Shown piece by piece: positions 20,337 through 30,669 of a DNA stretch of 53,673 bases. Numbering within the stretch: the stretch's first letter is position 1; each line of letters starts with the position of its first letter. Below the pieces are notes generated by a model. It was not told the DNA's origin and made no database searches. It saw only the letters and a list, made by a program, of their open reading frames with translations. The translations under genes were made by a program, and so were the position numbers. Origin of the DNA: Exiguobacterium sp. (GTDB lineage: Bacteria > Bacillota > Bacilli > Exiguobacteriales > Exiguobacteriaceae); contig NZ_JAFIFD010000018.1 of the NCBI RefSeq assembly GCF_020832205.1, forward strand, positions 1 to 53,673, in the 5' to 3' direction.

Positions 20337-20963
20337 TTAGTTACCTTTTACCGCTGTTTTGATGATGACGTTCGACTTGCGAGCGCCTGGGATTGCGCCT
20401 TTAACGAGTACAAGGCCGCGTTCCACGTCAACTTTAACAACTTCAAGGTTTTGAATCGTTTTACGCTCTCCGCCCATTTGACCAGGAAGAAGTTTCCCTT
20501 TGAATACGCGGTTAGGAGCTACAGGACCCATCGAACCAGGACGACGGTGGTAGCGCGAACCGTGGGCCATTGGTCCACGTGATTGTCCGTGACGCTTGAT
20601 TGCACCTTGGAATCCTTTACCTTTTGAAGTACCTGTAACGTCTACTAATTCACCTGCAGCGAAAATGTCCGCCTTGATCTCTTGACCGATTTCGTATCCT
20701 TCTACTGAAGTACGAATCTCTTTGATGAAGCGCTTAGGTGTCGCGTTTGCTTTCGCAGCGTGACCTTTTGCCGGTTTGTTTTGACGTGATTCTTTCACGT
20801 CGCTGAAACCGAGTTGAACTGCTTCGTAACCGTCTGTTTCAACTGTTTTAAGTTGAAGCACGACGTTTCCTTCGACAGCAACTACTGTTACTGGTACGAC
20901 TTCGCCTGCTTCGTTGAAGATTTGAGTCATACCGAGTTTTGTTCCTAAGATTCCTTTAGCCAT
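20337..20963 (-). CDS. rplC: 50S ribosomal protein L3
   Basis: 208 residues from ATG '[16 protein letters not shown]'; a start three codons earlier lacks spacing from the ribosome binding site. '[20 protein letters not shown]' and '[19 protein letters not shown]' are family signatures; the loop reaching the peptidyl transferase centre is intact. It is the second gene of the S10 operon, about 60 bases after rpsJ. Confidence 0.98.
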   Translation of the reverse strand: MAKGILGTKLGMTQIFNEAGEVVPVTVVAVEGNVVLQLKTVETDGYEAVQLGFSDVKESRQNKPAKGHAAKANATPKRFIKEIRTSVEGYEIGQEIKADIFAAGELVDVTGTSKGKGFQGAIKRHGQSRGPMAHGSRYHRRPGSMGPVAPNRVFKGKLLPGQMGGERKTIQNLEVVKVDVERGLVLVKGAIPGARKSNVIIKTAVKGN

Positions 20964-21024
20964 GAGATACACCTCCTGTTTAATAATTATTGTCTCTTCT
21001 GGCTAGTATCTACTATATGAAGAA

Positions 21025-21537
<513 letters not shown>

Positions 21538-21543
21538 TTAATC

Positions 21544-21572
21544 ATTATATCGAATCTGCAAACGAATTGCAA
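21544..21572 (-). promoter_or_regulatory. S10 operon promoter, proximal (sigma-A)
   Basis: On the minus strand TTGCAA (21572-21567) and a perfect TATAAT (21549-21544) are separated by 17 bases. It gives a leader of roughly 200 bases before rpsJ. Confidence 0.87.
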
Positions 21573-21624
21573 GATTTGATTTTAAAGACGTGCCGGATGT
21601 CTGATGAGTTATTCAACGTTCACT

Positions 21625-21653
21625 AATGTAACAAGATTCCTGACCTTTTGCAA
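21625..21653 (-). promoter_or_regulatory. S10 operon promoter, distal (sigma-A)
   Basis: On the minus strand TTGCAA (21653-21648) and TACATT (21630-21625) are 17 bases apart, about 80 bases upstream of the proximal promoter and just after the nucleotidyltransferase gene. Weaker match than the proximal promoter. Confidence 0.55.
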
Positions 21654-21710
21654 GCTATTTTCCTTCTTTTGTTGAACTATTTTCGAACCGAACCCTCGTG
21701 CCAACTCCGC

Positions 21711-22223
21711 CTAGCGTTTCATCAAGTCACGGAAGCGTGTCGTCACACTCTCGACAATCGAGGCGGGCGCCCGTTTCAAGCACGTTTGGATCACCGTTTC
21801 GTCTAACGGGACCGTCTGAAAGTAGTCATGCAGCAGATCGACTTTTTCCGCCCGTCCCATCACGGTGTAAAGGACGACCCACTCTTCTAGTCGCATCCAT
21901 CCATCTTGCGGTTCCATGAAAGGATGCGTATAAATCCCATCGGTACATTTCATACGGAAACTTGCCATCACATCGATGTCCACACCTTCAAACACATACT
22001 CACCAAAGTAAGTCGTCATATAATCCGGATGCGGTGTCGAATCAAGCTTCTCTCCGGCACGGCGCAGCACGTTGTCCAATCGCTCGAATTGATCCGGTTC
22101 GACAAAGACGTCCAAGTCGTTGGCCGTTTCCACTAGCCCATGATGGCGGAGCAAAGTAGAACCCCCAATCCGACACGCGATTCCATTCAGTCGACAGAGC
22201 GTCTCGAGTTTTGCTTTCATCAT
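21711..22223 (-). CDS. Nucleotidyltransferase-fold protein, accessory gene of unknown substrate
   Basis: 170 residues from an ATG with AAGGAG five bases upstream (a second ATG follows directly). The N-terminal part shows the DNA polymerase beta-like nucleotidyltransferase pattern: 'GGSTLLRHHG' at about 20-29, an Asp-X-Asp pair (Asp36, Asp38 in 'NDLDVFV') and a third acidic site in 'GVDIDVM' (Asp82/Asp84). A helical C-terminal half follows. The catalytic residues appear intact, so it may transfer a nucleotide to a small molecule, RNA or protein; similar folds occur in aminoglycoside-type enzymes and in AbiEii/MNT toxins, but no partner antitoxin gene is adjacent. It is inserted between tuf and rpsJ, a position without such a gene in B. 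subtilis, and starts just after the tuf terminator. Confidence 0.75.
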   Translation of the reverse strand: MMKAKLETLCRLNGIACRIGGSTLLRHHGLVETANDLDVFVEPDQFERLDNVLRRAGEKLDSTPHPDYMTTYFGEYVFEGVDIDVMASFRMKCTDGIYTHPFMEPQDGWMRLEEWVVLYTVMGRAEKVDLLHDYFQTVPLDETVIQTCLKRAPASIVESVTTRFRDLMKR

Positions 22224-22282
22224 CTTCACTCCTTCCTTCTGCAATATGTCCCATTCTAACACGATGTGTAGGCAAATAAAAA

Positions 22283-22312
22283 AAGCAGCCCGCATAAAGC
22301 GGACTGCTTGAG
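22283..22312 (-). terminator. Intrinsic terminator after tuf
   Basis: On the minus strand AAGCAGTCCGC pairs with GCGGGCTGCTT around a TTTAT loop and runs into seven T residues. It closes the str operon directly after the tuf stop at 22320 and lies ahead of the nucleotidyltransferase gene, which therefore needs its own promoter or read-through; only a weak TAGAAT -10 near 22253-22258 is visible. Confidence 0.9.
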
Positions 22313-22319
22313 TCACCGA

Positions 22320-23507
<1,188 letters not shown>

Positions 23508-23540
23508 TCTAGATTCCTCCTCTATTAGACAATTAGTTTT

Positions 23541-23576
23541 TTATTTAACTAGGAAGACGTAGGCTACTTTTAACAT
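23541..23576 (-). CDS. Possible 11-codon micro-ORF in the fusA-tuf gap
   Basis: An ATG preceded by AAGGAGG at four bases opens an 11-codon frame, MLKVAYVFLVK, ending in TAA. The ribosome binding site lies in one arm (23576-23585) of a ten-pair hairpin whose other arm is 23552-23561 inside the frame. No U-run follows. It may be a leader peptide, an RNA processing or stability hairpin, or chance; there is no homology argument for a peptide this short. Confidence 0.3.
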   Translation of the reverse strand: MLKVAYVFLVK

Positions 23577-23622
23577 ACGTCCTCCTTAGCTTACAACAAT
23601 CAATTCAGCGTTACAACCGTTA

Positions 23623-25701
23623 TTAGCCGTTCGCTTTTTTGATGATTTCTTCAGCAATTGACTTCGGTACTTCTTCGTAGTGGTCGAAGTGCATCGAGTA
23701 CGTTCCACGTCCTTGTGTACGTGAACGGAGCGACGTTGCGTATCCGAACATTTCCGAAAGTGGAACCATCGCTTTAACGACTTGTGCGTTTCCGCGAGCT
23801 TCCATACCTTCTACGCGTCCACGGCGTGACGTAACGTCACCCATGATGTCTCCCAAGTATTCCTCTGGGATAACAACTTCAACACGCATCATTGGCTCAA
23901 GAATAACAGCTTTCGCTTGTTCCTTAAGTTGTTTAACCGCCATCGAAGCAGCAACTTTAAACGCCATCTCGTTCGAGTCGACATCGTGGTACGATCCGAA
24001 GACGAGGGCAGCTTTAACGTCAACTACTGGGTAACCAGCAAGGATACCGTTTTCGAGAGCTTCTTCAATCCCGTTTTGAACAGCTGGGACGTATTCACGT
24101 GGGACAACACCACCGACGATCTTGTTCTCGAATGCGAATCCAGCGCCTTCTTCGTTCGGCTCGAATTCTACGACAACGTGACCGTACTGACCGCGTCCAC
24201 CCGACTGACGAACGAATTTCGAATCGATCTTCGCAGCGCCACGGATTGTCTCACGGTAAGCAACTTGTGGTGCACCGACGTTTGCTTCTACTTTGAACTC
24301 GCGACGCATACGGTCAACGAGGATATCAAGGTGAAGCTCACCCATACCAGAGATGATCGTTTGACCAGTCTCTTGGTTTGTTTCAGTGCGGAAAGTTGGA
24401 TCCTCTTCTGCGAGTTTCGCGAGGGCTTGACCCATCTTGTCTTGGTCTGCTTTCGATTTAGGCTCGATTGCGACCGAGATAACCGGTTCTGGGAATGTCA
24501 TTGACTCGAGAACGACGTTGTCTTTCTCTGAGCAAAGCGTATCACCAGTCGTTGTATCTTTAAGACCAACGGCAGCGGCGATGTCACCAGCGAATACCAT
24601 TGGGATTTCTTCACGGCTGTTCGCGTGCATTTGAAGGATACGACCGAGGCGCTCACGCTTACCTTTAGTCGAGTTCTTCACATACGAACCAGCTTGTGCT
24701 GTACCAGAGTACACGCGGAAGAATGTCAATTTACCGACGTAAGGGTCAGTCATGACTTTGAACGCGAGTGCCGAGAACGGCGCTTCGTCCGAAGGTTCAC
24801 GTGTGATTTCTTCGTCTGTGTCGAGGTTAACCCCTTTGATTGACTCAACGTCAACTGGTGACGGGAGGTAATCAACAACAGCGTCCAACATCAATTGAAC
24901 ACCTTTGTTTTTGAAGGCTGAACCAACGAGTACAGGGTAGAATTCTACGCTGAGCGTTGCTTTACGAATACCAGCTTTGAGTTCGTCGATTGAGATCTCT
25001 TCGCCTTCGAGGTATTTCATCATCAACTCTTCGTTGTAGTCCGCGACCGCTTCGATCAATTGACCGCGAAGTTCTTCTGCTTCATCAGCCATGTCAGCTG
25101 GGAAGCCATCGATTACTTCGATGTCAGTACCGAGGTCGTTCGAGTACATGTACGTCTTCATTTCGACGAGGTCGACGATTCCTTTGAATTCGTCTTCCGC
25201 ACCGATTGGAAGTTGGATTGGGTGTGCGTTTGCGTGCAAACGCTCGTGAAGTGTTTTCACCGAGTACAAGAAGTCCGCACCGATCTTATCCATCTTGTTG
25301 ACGAATACGACACGTGGAACACCGTAAGTCGTCGCTTGACGCCATACAGTTTCTGTTTGTGGTTCAACACCTGACTGAGCGTCAAGTACTGCAACTGCGC
25401 CATCGAGTACACGGAGTGAACGCTCAACTTCAACTGTGAAGTCTACGTGTCCAGGTGTATCGATGATGTTTACACGGTGGCCATTCCACTGTGCAGTCGT
25501 CGCAGCAGAAGTGATCGTGATTCCACGCTCTTGCTCCTGCTCCATCCAGTCCATTTGTGAAGCTCCTTCATGAGTTTCACCAATTTTATGGATACGACCT
25601 GTGTAATAAAGAATACGTTCAGTCGTTGTCGTTTTACCGGCATCGATGTGAGCCATGATCCCGATGTTACGAGTATTCTTTAGGGAGAATTCTCTTGCCA
25701 T
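23623..25701 (-). CDS. fusA: Translation elongation factor G
   Basis: 692 residues from ATG '[20 protein letters not shown]'; an in-frame upstream extension of 23 codons lacks a ribosome binding site and is rejected. G motifs '[19 protein letters not shown]', 'DTPGHVDF' and '[10 protein letters not shown]' are intact, followed by domains II-V with '[14 protein letters not shown]' and the C-terminal '[19 protein letters not shown]'. EF-G catalyses ribosomal translocation and, with RRF, recycling. It follows rpsG by about 115 bases, a stretch with no other gene, in the str operon. Confidence 0.99.
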   Translation of the reverse strand: MAREFSLKNTRNIGIMAHIDAGKTTTTERILYYTGRIHKIGETHEGASQMDWMEQEQERGITITSAATTAQWNGHRVNIIDTPGHVDFTVEVERSLRVLDGAVAVLDAQSGVEPQTETVWRQATTYGVPRVVFVNKMDKIGADFLYSVKTLHERLHANAHPIQLPIGAEDEFKGIVDLVEMKTYMYSNDLGTDIEVIDGFPADMADEAEELRGQLIEAVADYNEELMMKYLEGEEISIDELKAGIRKATLSVEFYPVLVGSAFKNKGVQLMLDAVVDYLPSPVDVESIKGVNLDTDEEITREPSDEAPFSALAFKVMTDPYVGKLTFFRVYSGTAQAGSYVKNSTKGKRERLGRILQMHANSREEIPMVFAGDIAAAVGLKDTTTGDTLCSEKDNVVLESMTFPEPVISVAIEPKSKADQDKMGQALAKLAEEDPTFRTETNQETGQTIISGMGELHLDILVDRMRREFKVEANVGAPQVAYRETIRGAAKIDSKFVRQSGGRGQYGHVVVEFEPNEEGAGFAFENKIVGGVVPREYVPAVQNGIEEALENGILAGYPVVDVKAALVFGSYHDVDSNEMAFKVAASMAVKQLKEQAKAVILEPMMRVEVVIPEEYLGDIMGDVTSRRGRVEGMEARGNAQVVKAMVPLSEMFGYATSLRSRTQGRGTYSMHFDHYEEVPKSIAEEIIKKANG

Positions 25702-25817
25702 ACTGGGTATTCTCCTTCCGCATGTGTTTTTCGTGTGCTGGCACACGATATGATTATACCCGAAAGCCACTCCATTAAGCCACCGCTTGGTGACGTGGAG
25801 TGGTCTTTACGTTTAAA

Positions 25818-26285
25818 TTACCAACGATAGTGAGCAAACGCTTTGTTCGCTTCTGCCATCTTATGCATGTCTTCGCGTTTCTTAACTGAAGCACCAGTGT
25901 TATTGGCTGCATCCATGATTTCGTTAGCGATACGTTGCTCCATCGTCTTCTCGTTGCGGAGACGAGCGTAGTTCACGAGGTAACGAAGACCAAGTGTCGT
26001 ACGGCGCTCTGGACGAACTTCAACAGGAACTTGGTAGTTTGCTCCACCAACACGGCGAGCTTTAACTTCAAGTACAGGCATGATGTTGTTCATTGCTTCT
26101 TCGAACACTTCCATAGGCTCTTTGCCTGAGCGTTCAGCGATGAGGCCAAATGCGTTGTAAATGATAGTTTGAGCTGTACCTTTTTTACCGTCTAACATGA
26201 CACGGTTAATGAGGCGAGTTACCAATTTCGAGTTGTAGATCGGATCTGCGATAACGTCACGACGTTCTGCACGGTTTTTACGCAT
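25818..26285 (-). CDS. rpsG: 30S ribosomal protein S7
   Basis: 155 residues. '[20 protein letters not shown]', '[20 protein letters not shown]' and the C-terminal '[13 protein letters not shown]' are hallmarks. S7 initiates assembly of the 30S head and contacts E-site tRNA; in E. coli it represses the str operon by binding the rpsL-rpsG gap. That gap here is only about 50 bases and shows no obvious S7-site mimic. The N-terminus is slightly shorter than in B. subtilis. Confidence 0.98.
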   Translation of the reverse strand: MRKNRAERRDVIADPIYNSKLVTRLINRVMLDGKKGTAQTIIYNAFGLIAERSGKEPMEVFEEAMNNIMPVLEVKARRVGGANYQVPVEVRPERRTTLGLRYLVNYARLRNEKTMEQRIANEIMDAANNTGASVKKREDMHKMAEANKAFAHYRW

Positions 26286-26336
26286 CCGAGTACCCTCCTT
26301 TCAAAATTTCAGTAGTTGTAGTTTAGTTGGCGAGAA

Positions 26337-26759
26337 TTACTTCTTCGCAGCTTTCGGACGTTTCGTACCGTATTTAGAACGGCCTTGCATACGTCCGTCA
26401 ACACCTGCAGTGTCAAGCGCACCACGAACGATGTGGTAACGTACCCCTGGTAAGTCTTTTACACGTCCTCCACGGATAAGAACAACGCTGTGCTCTTGAA
26501 GGTTGTGGCCAATACCTGGAATGTACGCAGTCACTTCGATTTGGTTAGTCAAACGAACACGAGCATACTTACGTAACGCCGAGTTCGGTTTCTTCGGAGT
26601 CATTGTACCAACACGTGTACAAACACCACGTTTTTGTGGCGAGCTCACGTTTGTTTGTGACTTGATGAAACTGTTGTAACCTTTGTTAAGTGCTGGAGAG
26701 TCAGATTTGACGACTTTCGATTTACGTCCTTTACGGACTAACTGGTTGATAGTAGGCAT
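26337..26759 (-). CDS. rpsL: 30S ribosomal protein S12
   Basis: 140 residues. '[20 protein letters not shown]', '[20 protein letters not shown]' and '[16 protein letters not shown]' identify S12 of the decoding centre. The lysine in '[11 protein letters not shown]' corresponds to the classical streptomycin-sensitive residue, so no resistance allele is seen. It is the first gene of the str operon with GGGAGG about ten bases upstream, behind a leader of about 245 bases. Confidence 0.98.
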   Translation of the reverse strand: MPTINQLVRKGRKSKVVKSDSPALNKGYNSFIKSQTNVSSPQKRGVCTRVGTMTPKKPNSALRKYARVRLTNQIEVTAYIPGIGHNLQEHSVVLIRGGRVKDLPGVRYHIVRGALDTAGVDGRMQGRSKYGTKRPKAAKK

Positions 26760-27006
26760 CTTTGAAGATCCTCCCTTCCTGAATTATGCTATTTTCTAGA
26801 CCCACCGACCCGGGTGGTTCATTTAAGGTCATAACGAAACGCTTTTACGAGGCGTAGGCATTCCATGACCTCGCAAAAACGTGAGTTATACCTTGAAAGT
26901 GGCAAAGATAGCAGCCAAATCTTTCTATAAGAAAGATCGGGTGACGTCCAAGTAGCTTGCCGACTGCTGGACACCGTTGTCTACGACAACAACCGATTGG
27001 CGGCAC
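26760..27006 (-). promoter_or_regulatory. Long structured leader of the str operon
   Basis: Between rpoC and rpsL, where B. subtilis has the L7Ae-like gene rplGB, there is instead an untranslated stretch. It contains a GTTGTC/GACAAC hairpin, an ATCTTTC/GAAAGAT hairpin, a very stable 14-pair helix (26869-26882 with 26839-26852, two wobbles, 16-base loop) and a CCACC/GGTGG hairpin (26802-26817). The segment 26865-26871 can alternatively pair over seven bases with 26826-26832, competing with the base of the long helix, so two mutually exclusive folds are possible. A short reading frame opens in the loop (listed separately). No terminator U-run is present. Confidence 0.65.
26829..26861 (-). CDS. 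Possible 10-codon upstream ORF in the str leader
   Basis: An ATG seven bases after GAGG opens the frame MPTPRKSVSL followed by TGA. The start codon is in the 16-base loop of the long leader helix and its ribosome binding site is in the helix arm. The first eight bases, ATGCCTAC, are identical to the first eight of rpsL. This could be a leader peptide or a mimic of the rpsL initiation site; chance is not excluded. Confidence 0.35.
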   Translation of the reverse strand: MPTPRKSVSL

Positions 27007-27012
27007 TAAATC

Positions 27013-27041
27013 ATAGTAGCACCGCCAACCCATGCTGTCAA
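27013..27041 (-). promoter_or_regulatory. Str operon promoter (sigma-A)
   Basis: On the minus strand a perfect TTGACA (27041-27036) and TACTAT (27018-27013) are 17 bases apart, starting seven bases beyond the rpoC stop. It makes rpsL-rpsG-fusA-tuf independent of the rpoBC transcript. Confidence 0.82.
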
Positions 27042-27047
27042 GACGTT

Positions 27048-30000
27048 TTATTCTACTGTCGTGTCTTCGAGAGCGACTTCTGCCGCGTCCTCTTTAAGTT
27101 GGACATCGCGGTAAACCGGCATCCCTGTACCAGCAGGAACAAGCTTACCGATGATGACGTTCTCTTTGAGACCGAGGAGATAGTCACGCTTGCCTTTGAT
27201 GGCAGCGTCTGTCAACACACGAGTCGTTTCTTGGAACGAAGCGGCCGAGAGGAACGAATCTGTCTCAAGCGACGCTTTCGTGATTCCGAGAAGGACCGGT
27301 TTGGCTGTCGCCGGACTCTTGCCTTCGCGGAGGGCATCTTTACATGCTTCCTTGAAGACGCTGATGTCGACGAGCGAACCTGGGAGAAGCGGCGTGTCAC
27401 CTGACTCGATGACTTTGACGCGACGAAGCATTTGGCGAACCATGACCTCGACGTGTTTGTCGCCGATTTCTACCCCTTGCATCCGGTATACTTTTTGAAC
27501 TTCTTGGAGAAGATAGTTCTGGACACCAGATACACCACGGACGGTGAGCAATTCTTTCGGATCGATCGAACCTTCCGTGAAGACTTCCCCAGCTTCGACC
27601 GTATCACCGATTTGGACACGGAGACGTGCTCCGAACGGAATCGTGTACGTACGTGTCTCGCTGAGTCCTTCGACTGTGAGTTCACGCTTGTCGCGTGACT
27701 CTGTGAAGTCGATGACCGTACCCGGTATTTCCGAGATGACCGCTTGCCCTTTCGGGTTACGGGCCTCGAATACTTCTTGAATACGCGGAAGACCTTGTGT
27801 GATATCATCTCCGGCTACCCCACCTGTGTGGAAGGTACGCATCGTAAGCTGCGTTCCTGGCTCACCGATCGATTGCGCGGCGATGATTCCGACTGCTTCC
27901 CCGACTTCAACGTTCGAACCGGTCGCCAAGTTGCGTCCGTAGCACTTCTTACATACGCCGTGTGACGTGTTACATGTAAAGGCAGTACGGATTTCAACTC
28001 GTTCGATGCCGGCATCGACGATTTCGCGGGCAAGGTCTTCTGTGATGAGTTGGTTCTTCTCGACCATGACTTCTCCCGTTTCCGGATGCGCCACTGTCTC
28101 GAACGCTGTACGGCCGACGAGACGGTCATACAAGTTTTCGATTTCTTCCGTGCCTTCGCGGAGAGCGGCAACGCGGATTCCGCGGTCCGTTCCACAATCT
28201 TCTTCACGGATGATGACATCTTGGGCAACGTCGACGAGACGACGCGTCAAGTAACCTGAGTCAGCCGTCTTAAGGGCTGTATCGGCAAGACCTTTACGCG
28301 CACCGTGCGTCGAGATGAAGTACTCTTGAACCGTCAGACCTTCACGGAACGACGATTTGATCGGAAGTTCGATGATGCGGCCAGATGGTGCGGCCATCAA
28401 ACCACGCATCCCTGCGAGCTGCGTGAAGTTGGACGCGTTACCACGGGCACCTGAGTCAGACATCATGAAGATCGGGTTCAAGCGGTTGAGGGATTTCATC
28501 AATCGTGACTGAATCTCATCTTTCGCTTCGTTCCACGACCGGACGACACGCTCATAGCGCTCATCTTCAGTGATGAGACCACGGCGGAACGATTTCATGA
28601 TTTGGTCGACTTGAGTTTGCGCTTCATCGAGGATCTCTTGTTTATCCGGAAGAACGATGATATCCGAGATACCGACCGTCACACCCGCTTTAGTCGAGTG
28701 TTTGAAGCCGAGATCTTTCATCCGGTCAAGCATGCGGCTCGTTTCAGTCGTTTCAAACTTCTGGAACACTTCCGCGATGACTTTTCCAAGGAATCCTTTT
28801 TTGAACGGCTCGACGAGTGGACGGGCGGCGATTTCTTCCGCGACGTTCGCTCCTTTTTCGATGAAATACTTGTCAGGCGTTGCTTCCTGTAAGTTTTCCA
28901 TCGTCGGCTCGTTCAAGTATGGGAACGTGTTCGGCAAGATCTCGTTGAAGATCATCTTACCGACCGTTGTGATGAGCAATTTCTCATTTTGTTCGTCAGT
29001 GAACGTCGGGTTGTTGAGCGTACGCGCCGGGACCGCCACACGCGAGTGCAAGTGGACGTAGCCGTTTTGATACGCGATGAGCGCTTCGTTGACGTTCGAC
29101 ATGATTTTCCCTTGACCGATGGCATCGTCGCGTTCAAGCGAGATGTAGTAGTTACCGAGGACCATATCCTGCGATGGTGTAACGACTGGTTTTCCATCTT
29201 TCGGGTTCAAAATGTTTTGTGCCGCGAGCATAAGAAGACGAGCTTCTGCTTGTGCTTCCGCTGAAAGTGGTACGTGGACCGCCATTTGGTCACCATCGAA
29301 GTCGGCGTTGTAAGCCGTACAAACGAGTGGGTGTAGACGAATCGCACGGCCCTCGACGAGGATCGGTTCGAACGCTTGAATCCCGAGACGGTGAAGTGTC
29401 GGGGCACGGTTCAAGAGAACCGGGTGTTCACGAATGACCTCTTCGAGGACGCCCCAGATTTCTGGTTGCATCTTCTCAATTTTGCGTTTGGCGTTCTTGA
29501 TGTTCGACGCGATGCCGCGACCGACGAGTTCTTTCATCACGAACGGTTTGAAGAGTTCAAGGGCCATCTCTTTCGGGAGACCACATTGGAACATCTTCAA
29601 GTTTGGTCCAACGACGATAACCGAACGTCCTGAGTAGTCGACCCGTTTACCAAGAAGGTTTTGACGGAAACGACCTTGTTTCCCTTTCAACATGTGTGAA
29701 AGCGACTTAAGTGGACGGTTACCTGGACCTGTGACCGGACGACCACGACGACCGTTGTCGATGAGGGCGTCAACCGCTTCTTGAAGCATACGCTTCTCGT
29801 TTTGCACGATGATGTTCGGCGCGCCGAGATCGAGCAAACGTTTGAGGCGGTTGTTACGGTTGATGACTCGACGATACAAATCGTTCAAGTCAGATGTTGC
29901 GAAGCGTCCACCGTCGAGCTGCACCATCGGGCGAAGCTCTGGCGGGATGACAGGAAGTACTTCGAGGATCATCCAATCTGGATCATTCCCCGATGTGAAG

Positions 30001-30647
30001 AACGCATCGAGCACTTCAAGGCGTTTGATCGCACGTGTACGACGTTGACCTTGAACCGTCTTCAATTCTTCACGGAGTTCTCCGACTTCCTTCTCGAGTT
30101 GTACGTCTTGAAGGAGTGTCCGGATTGCTTCCGCACCCATGTCCGCTTTAAAGTCGCTACCGTATTTTTCGCGGTAGAGACGGAACTCTTTTTCCGAGAG
30201 GAGTTGCTTCTTCTCGAGCGGCGTGTCACCTGGCTCGGTCACGACGTACGACGCGAAGTAAATAACTTCTTCGAGCGCACGCGGTGACATATCGAGCACA
30301 AGCCCCATCCGGCTTGGAATCCCTTTAAAGTACCAGATGTGCGAAACTGGTGCCGCGAGCTCGATATGGCCCATACGCTCGCGACGCACTTTCGCTTTCG
30401 TCACTTCAACGCCACAACGGTCACAAATGACTCCTTTATAACGGATCCGTTTGTATTTCCCGCAGTAACATTCCCAGTCTTTCGTCGGACCGAAGATTCG
30501 TTCACAGAACAATCCGTCCTTCTCTGGTTTAAGTGTACGATAGTTGATTGTTTCCGGCTTTTTGACTTCCCCGTAAGACCACGAACGGATCTTTTCCGGT
30601 GAAGCCAAGCCGATTTTCATATATTCAAATCGATTAACATCTACCAA
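27048..30647 (-). CDS. rpoC: DNA-directed RNA polymerase beta' subunit
   Basis: 1199 residues, the Bacillus length. TTG start with GGAGG eight bases upstream, '[19 protein letters not shown]' N-terminus. Zinc ligands Cys60, Cys62, Cys75, Cys78; the catalytic magnesium site '[15 protein letters not shown]' near residue 450; trigger-loop and bridge-helix region '[20 protein letters not shown]' and '[20 protein letters not shown]' near 730-800; a second zinc site '[19 protein letters not shown]'. It follows rpoB by about 20 bases. The str promoter begins immediately after its stop without an intervening terminator. Confidence 0.99.
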   Translation of the reverse strand: MVDVNRFEYMKIGLASPEKIRSWSYGEVKKPETINYRTLKPEKDGLFCERIFGPTKDWECYCGKYKRIRYKGVICDRCGVEVTKAKVRRERMGHIELAAPVSHIWYFKGIPSRMGLVLDMSPRALEEVIYFASYVVTEPGDTPLEKKQLLSEKEFRLYREKYGSDFKADMGAEAIRTLLQDVQLEKEVGELREELKTVQGQRRTRAIKRLEVLDAFFTSGNDPDWMILEVLPVIPPELRPMVQLDGGRFATSDLNDLYRRVINRNNRLKRLLDLGAPNIIVQNEKRMLQEAVDALIDNGRRGRPVTGPGNRPLKSLSHMLKGKQGRFRQNLLGKRVDYSGRSVIVVGPNLKMFQCGLPKEMALELFKPFVMKELVGRGIASNIKNAKRKIEKMQPEIWGVLEEVIREHPVLLNRAPTLHRLGIQAFEPILVEGRAIRLHPLVCTAYNADFDGDQMAVHVPLSAEAQAEARLLMLAAQNILNPKDGKPVVTPSQDMVLGNYYISLERDDAIGQGKIMSNVNEALIAYQNGYVHLHSRVAVPARTLNNPTFTDEQNEKLLITTVGKMIFNEILPNTFPYLNEPTMENLQEATPDKYFIEKGANVAEEIAARPLVEPFKKGFLGKVIAEVFQKFETTETSRMLDRMKDLGFKHSTKAGVTVGISDIIVLPDKQEILDEAQTQVDQIMKSFRRGLITEDERYERVVRSWNEAKDEIQSRLMKSLNRLNPIFMMSDSGARGNASNFTQLAGMRGLMAAPSGRIIELPIKSSFREGLTVQEYFISTHGARKGLADTALKTADSGYLTRRLVDVAQDVIIREEDCGTDRGIRVAALREGTEEIENLYDRLVGRTAFETVAHPETGEVMVEKNQLITEDLAREIVDAGIERVEIRTAFTCNTSHGVCKKCYGRNLATGSNVEVGEAVGIIAAQSIGEPGTQLTMRTFHTGGVAGDDITQGLPRIQEVFEARNPKGQAVISEIPGTVIDFTESRDKRELTVEGLSETRTYTIPFGARLRVQIGDTVEAGEVFTEGSIDPKELLTVRGVSGVQNYLLQEVQKVYRMQGVEIGDKHVEVMVRQMLRRVKVIESGDTPLLPGSLVDISVFKEACKDALREGKSPATAKPVLLGITKASLETDSFLSAASFQETTRVLTDAAIKGKRDYLLGLKENVIIGKLVPAGTGMPVYRDVQLKEDAAEVALEDTTVE

Positions 30648-30669
30648 GGGGCCGACCTCCCTTTTCGCC

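Noticed and set aside
23508-23622. Hairpin between fusA and tuf as a terminator
   Set aside because: The ten-pair stem is followed by TAGTTAAATAAAAAA rather than a U-run, so it does not fit an intrinsic terminator for the minus strand.
26845-27033. 62-codon minus-strand frame between rpoC and rpsL, considered as a replacement for the L7Ae-like gene
   Set aside because: It begins inside the str promoter, has no ribosome binding site, shows no L7Ae features (no Gly/Ala/Val-rich ribosomal fold) and is Cys/Trp-rich like out-of-frame translation.
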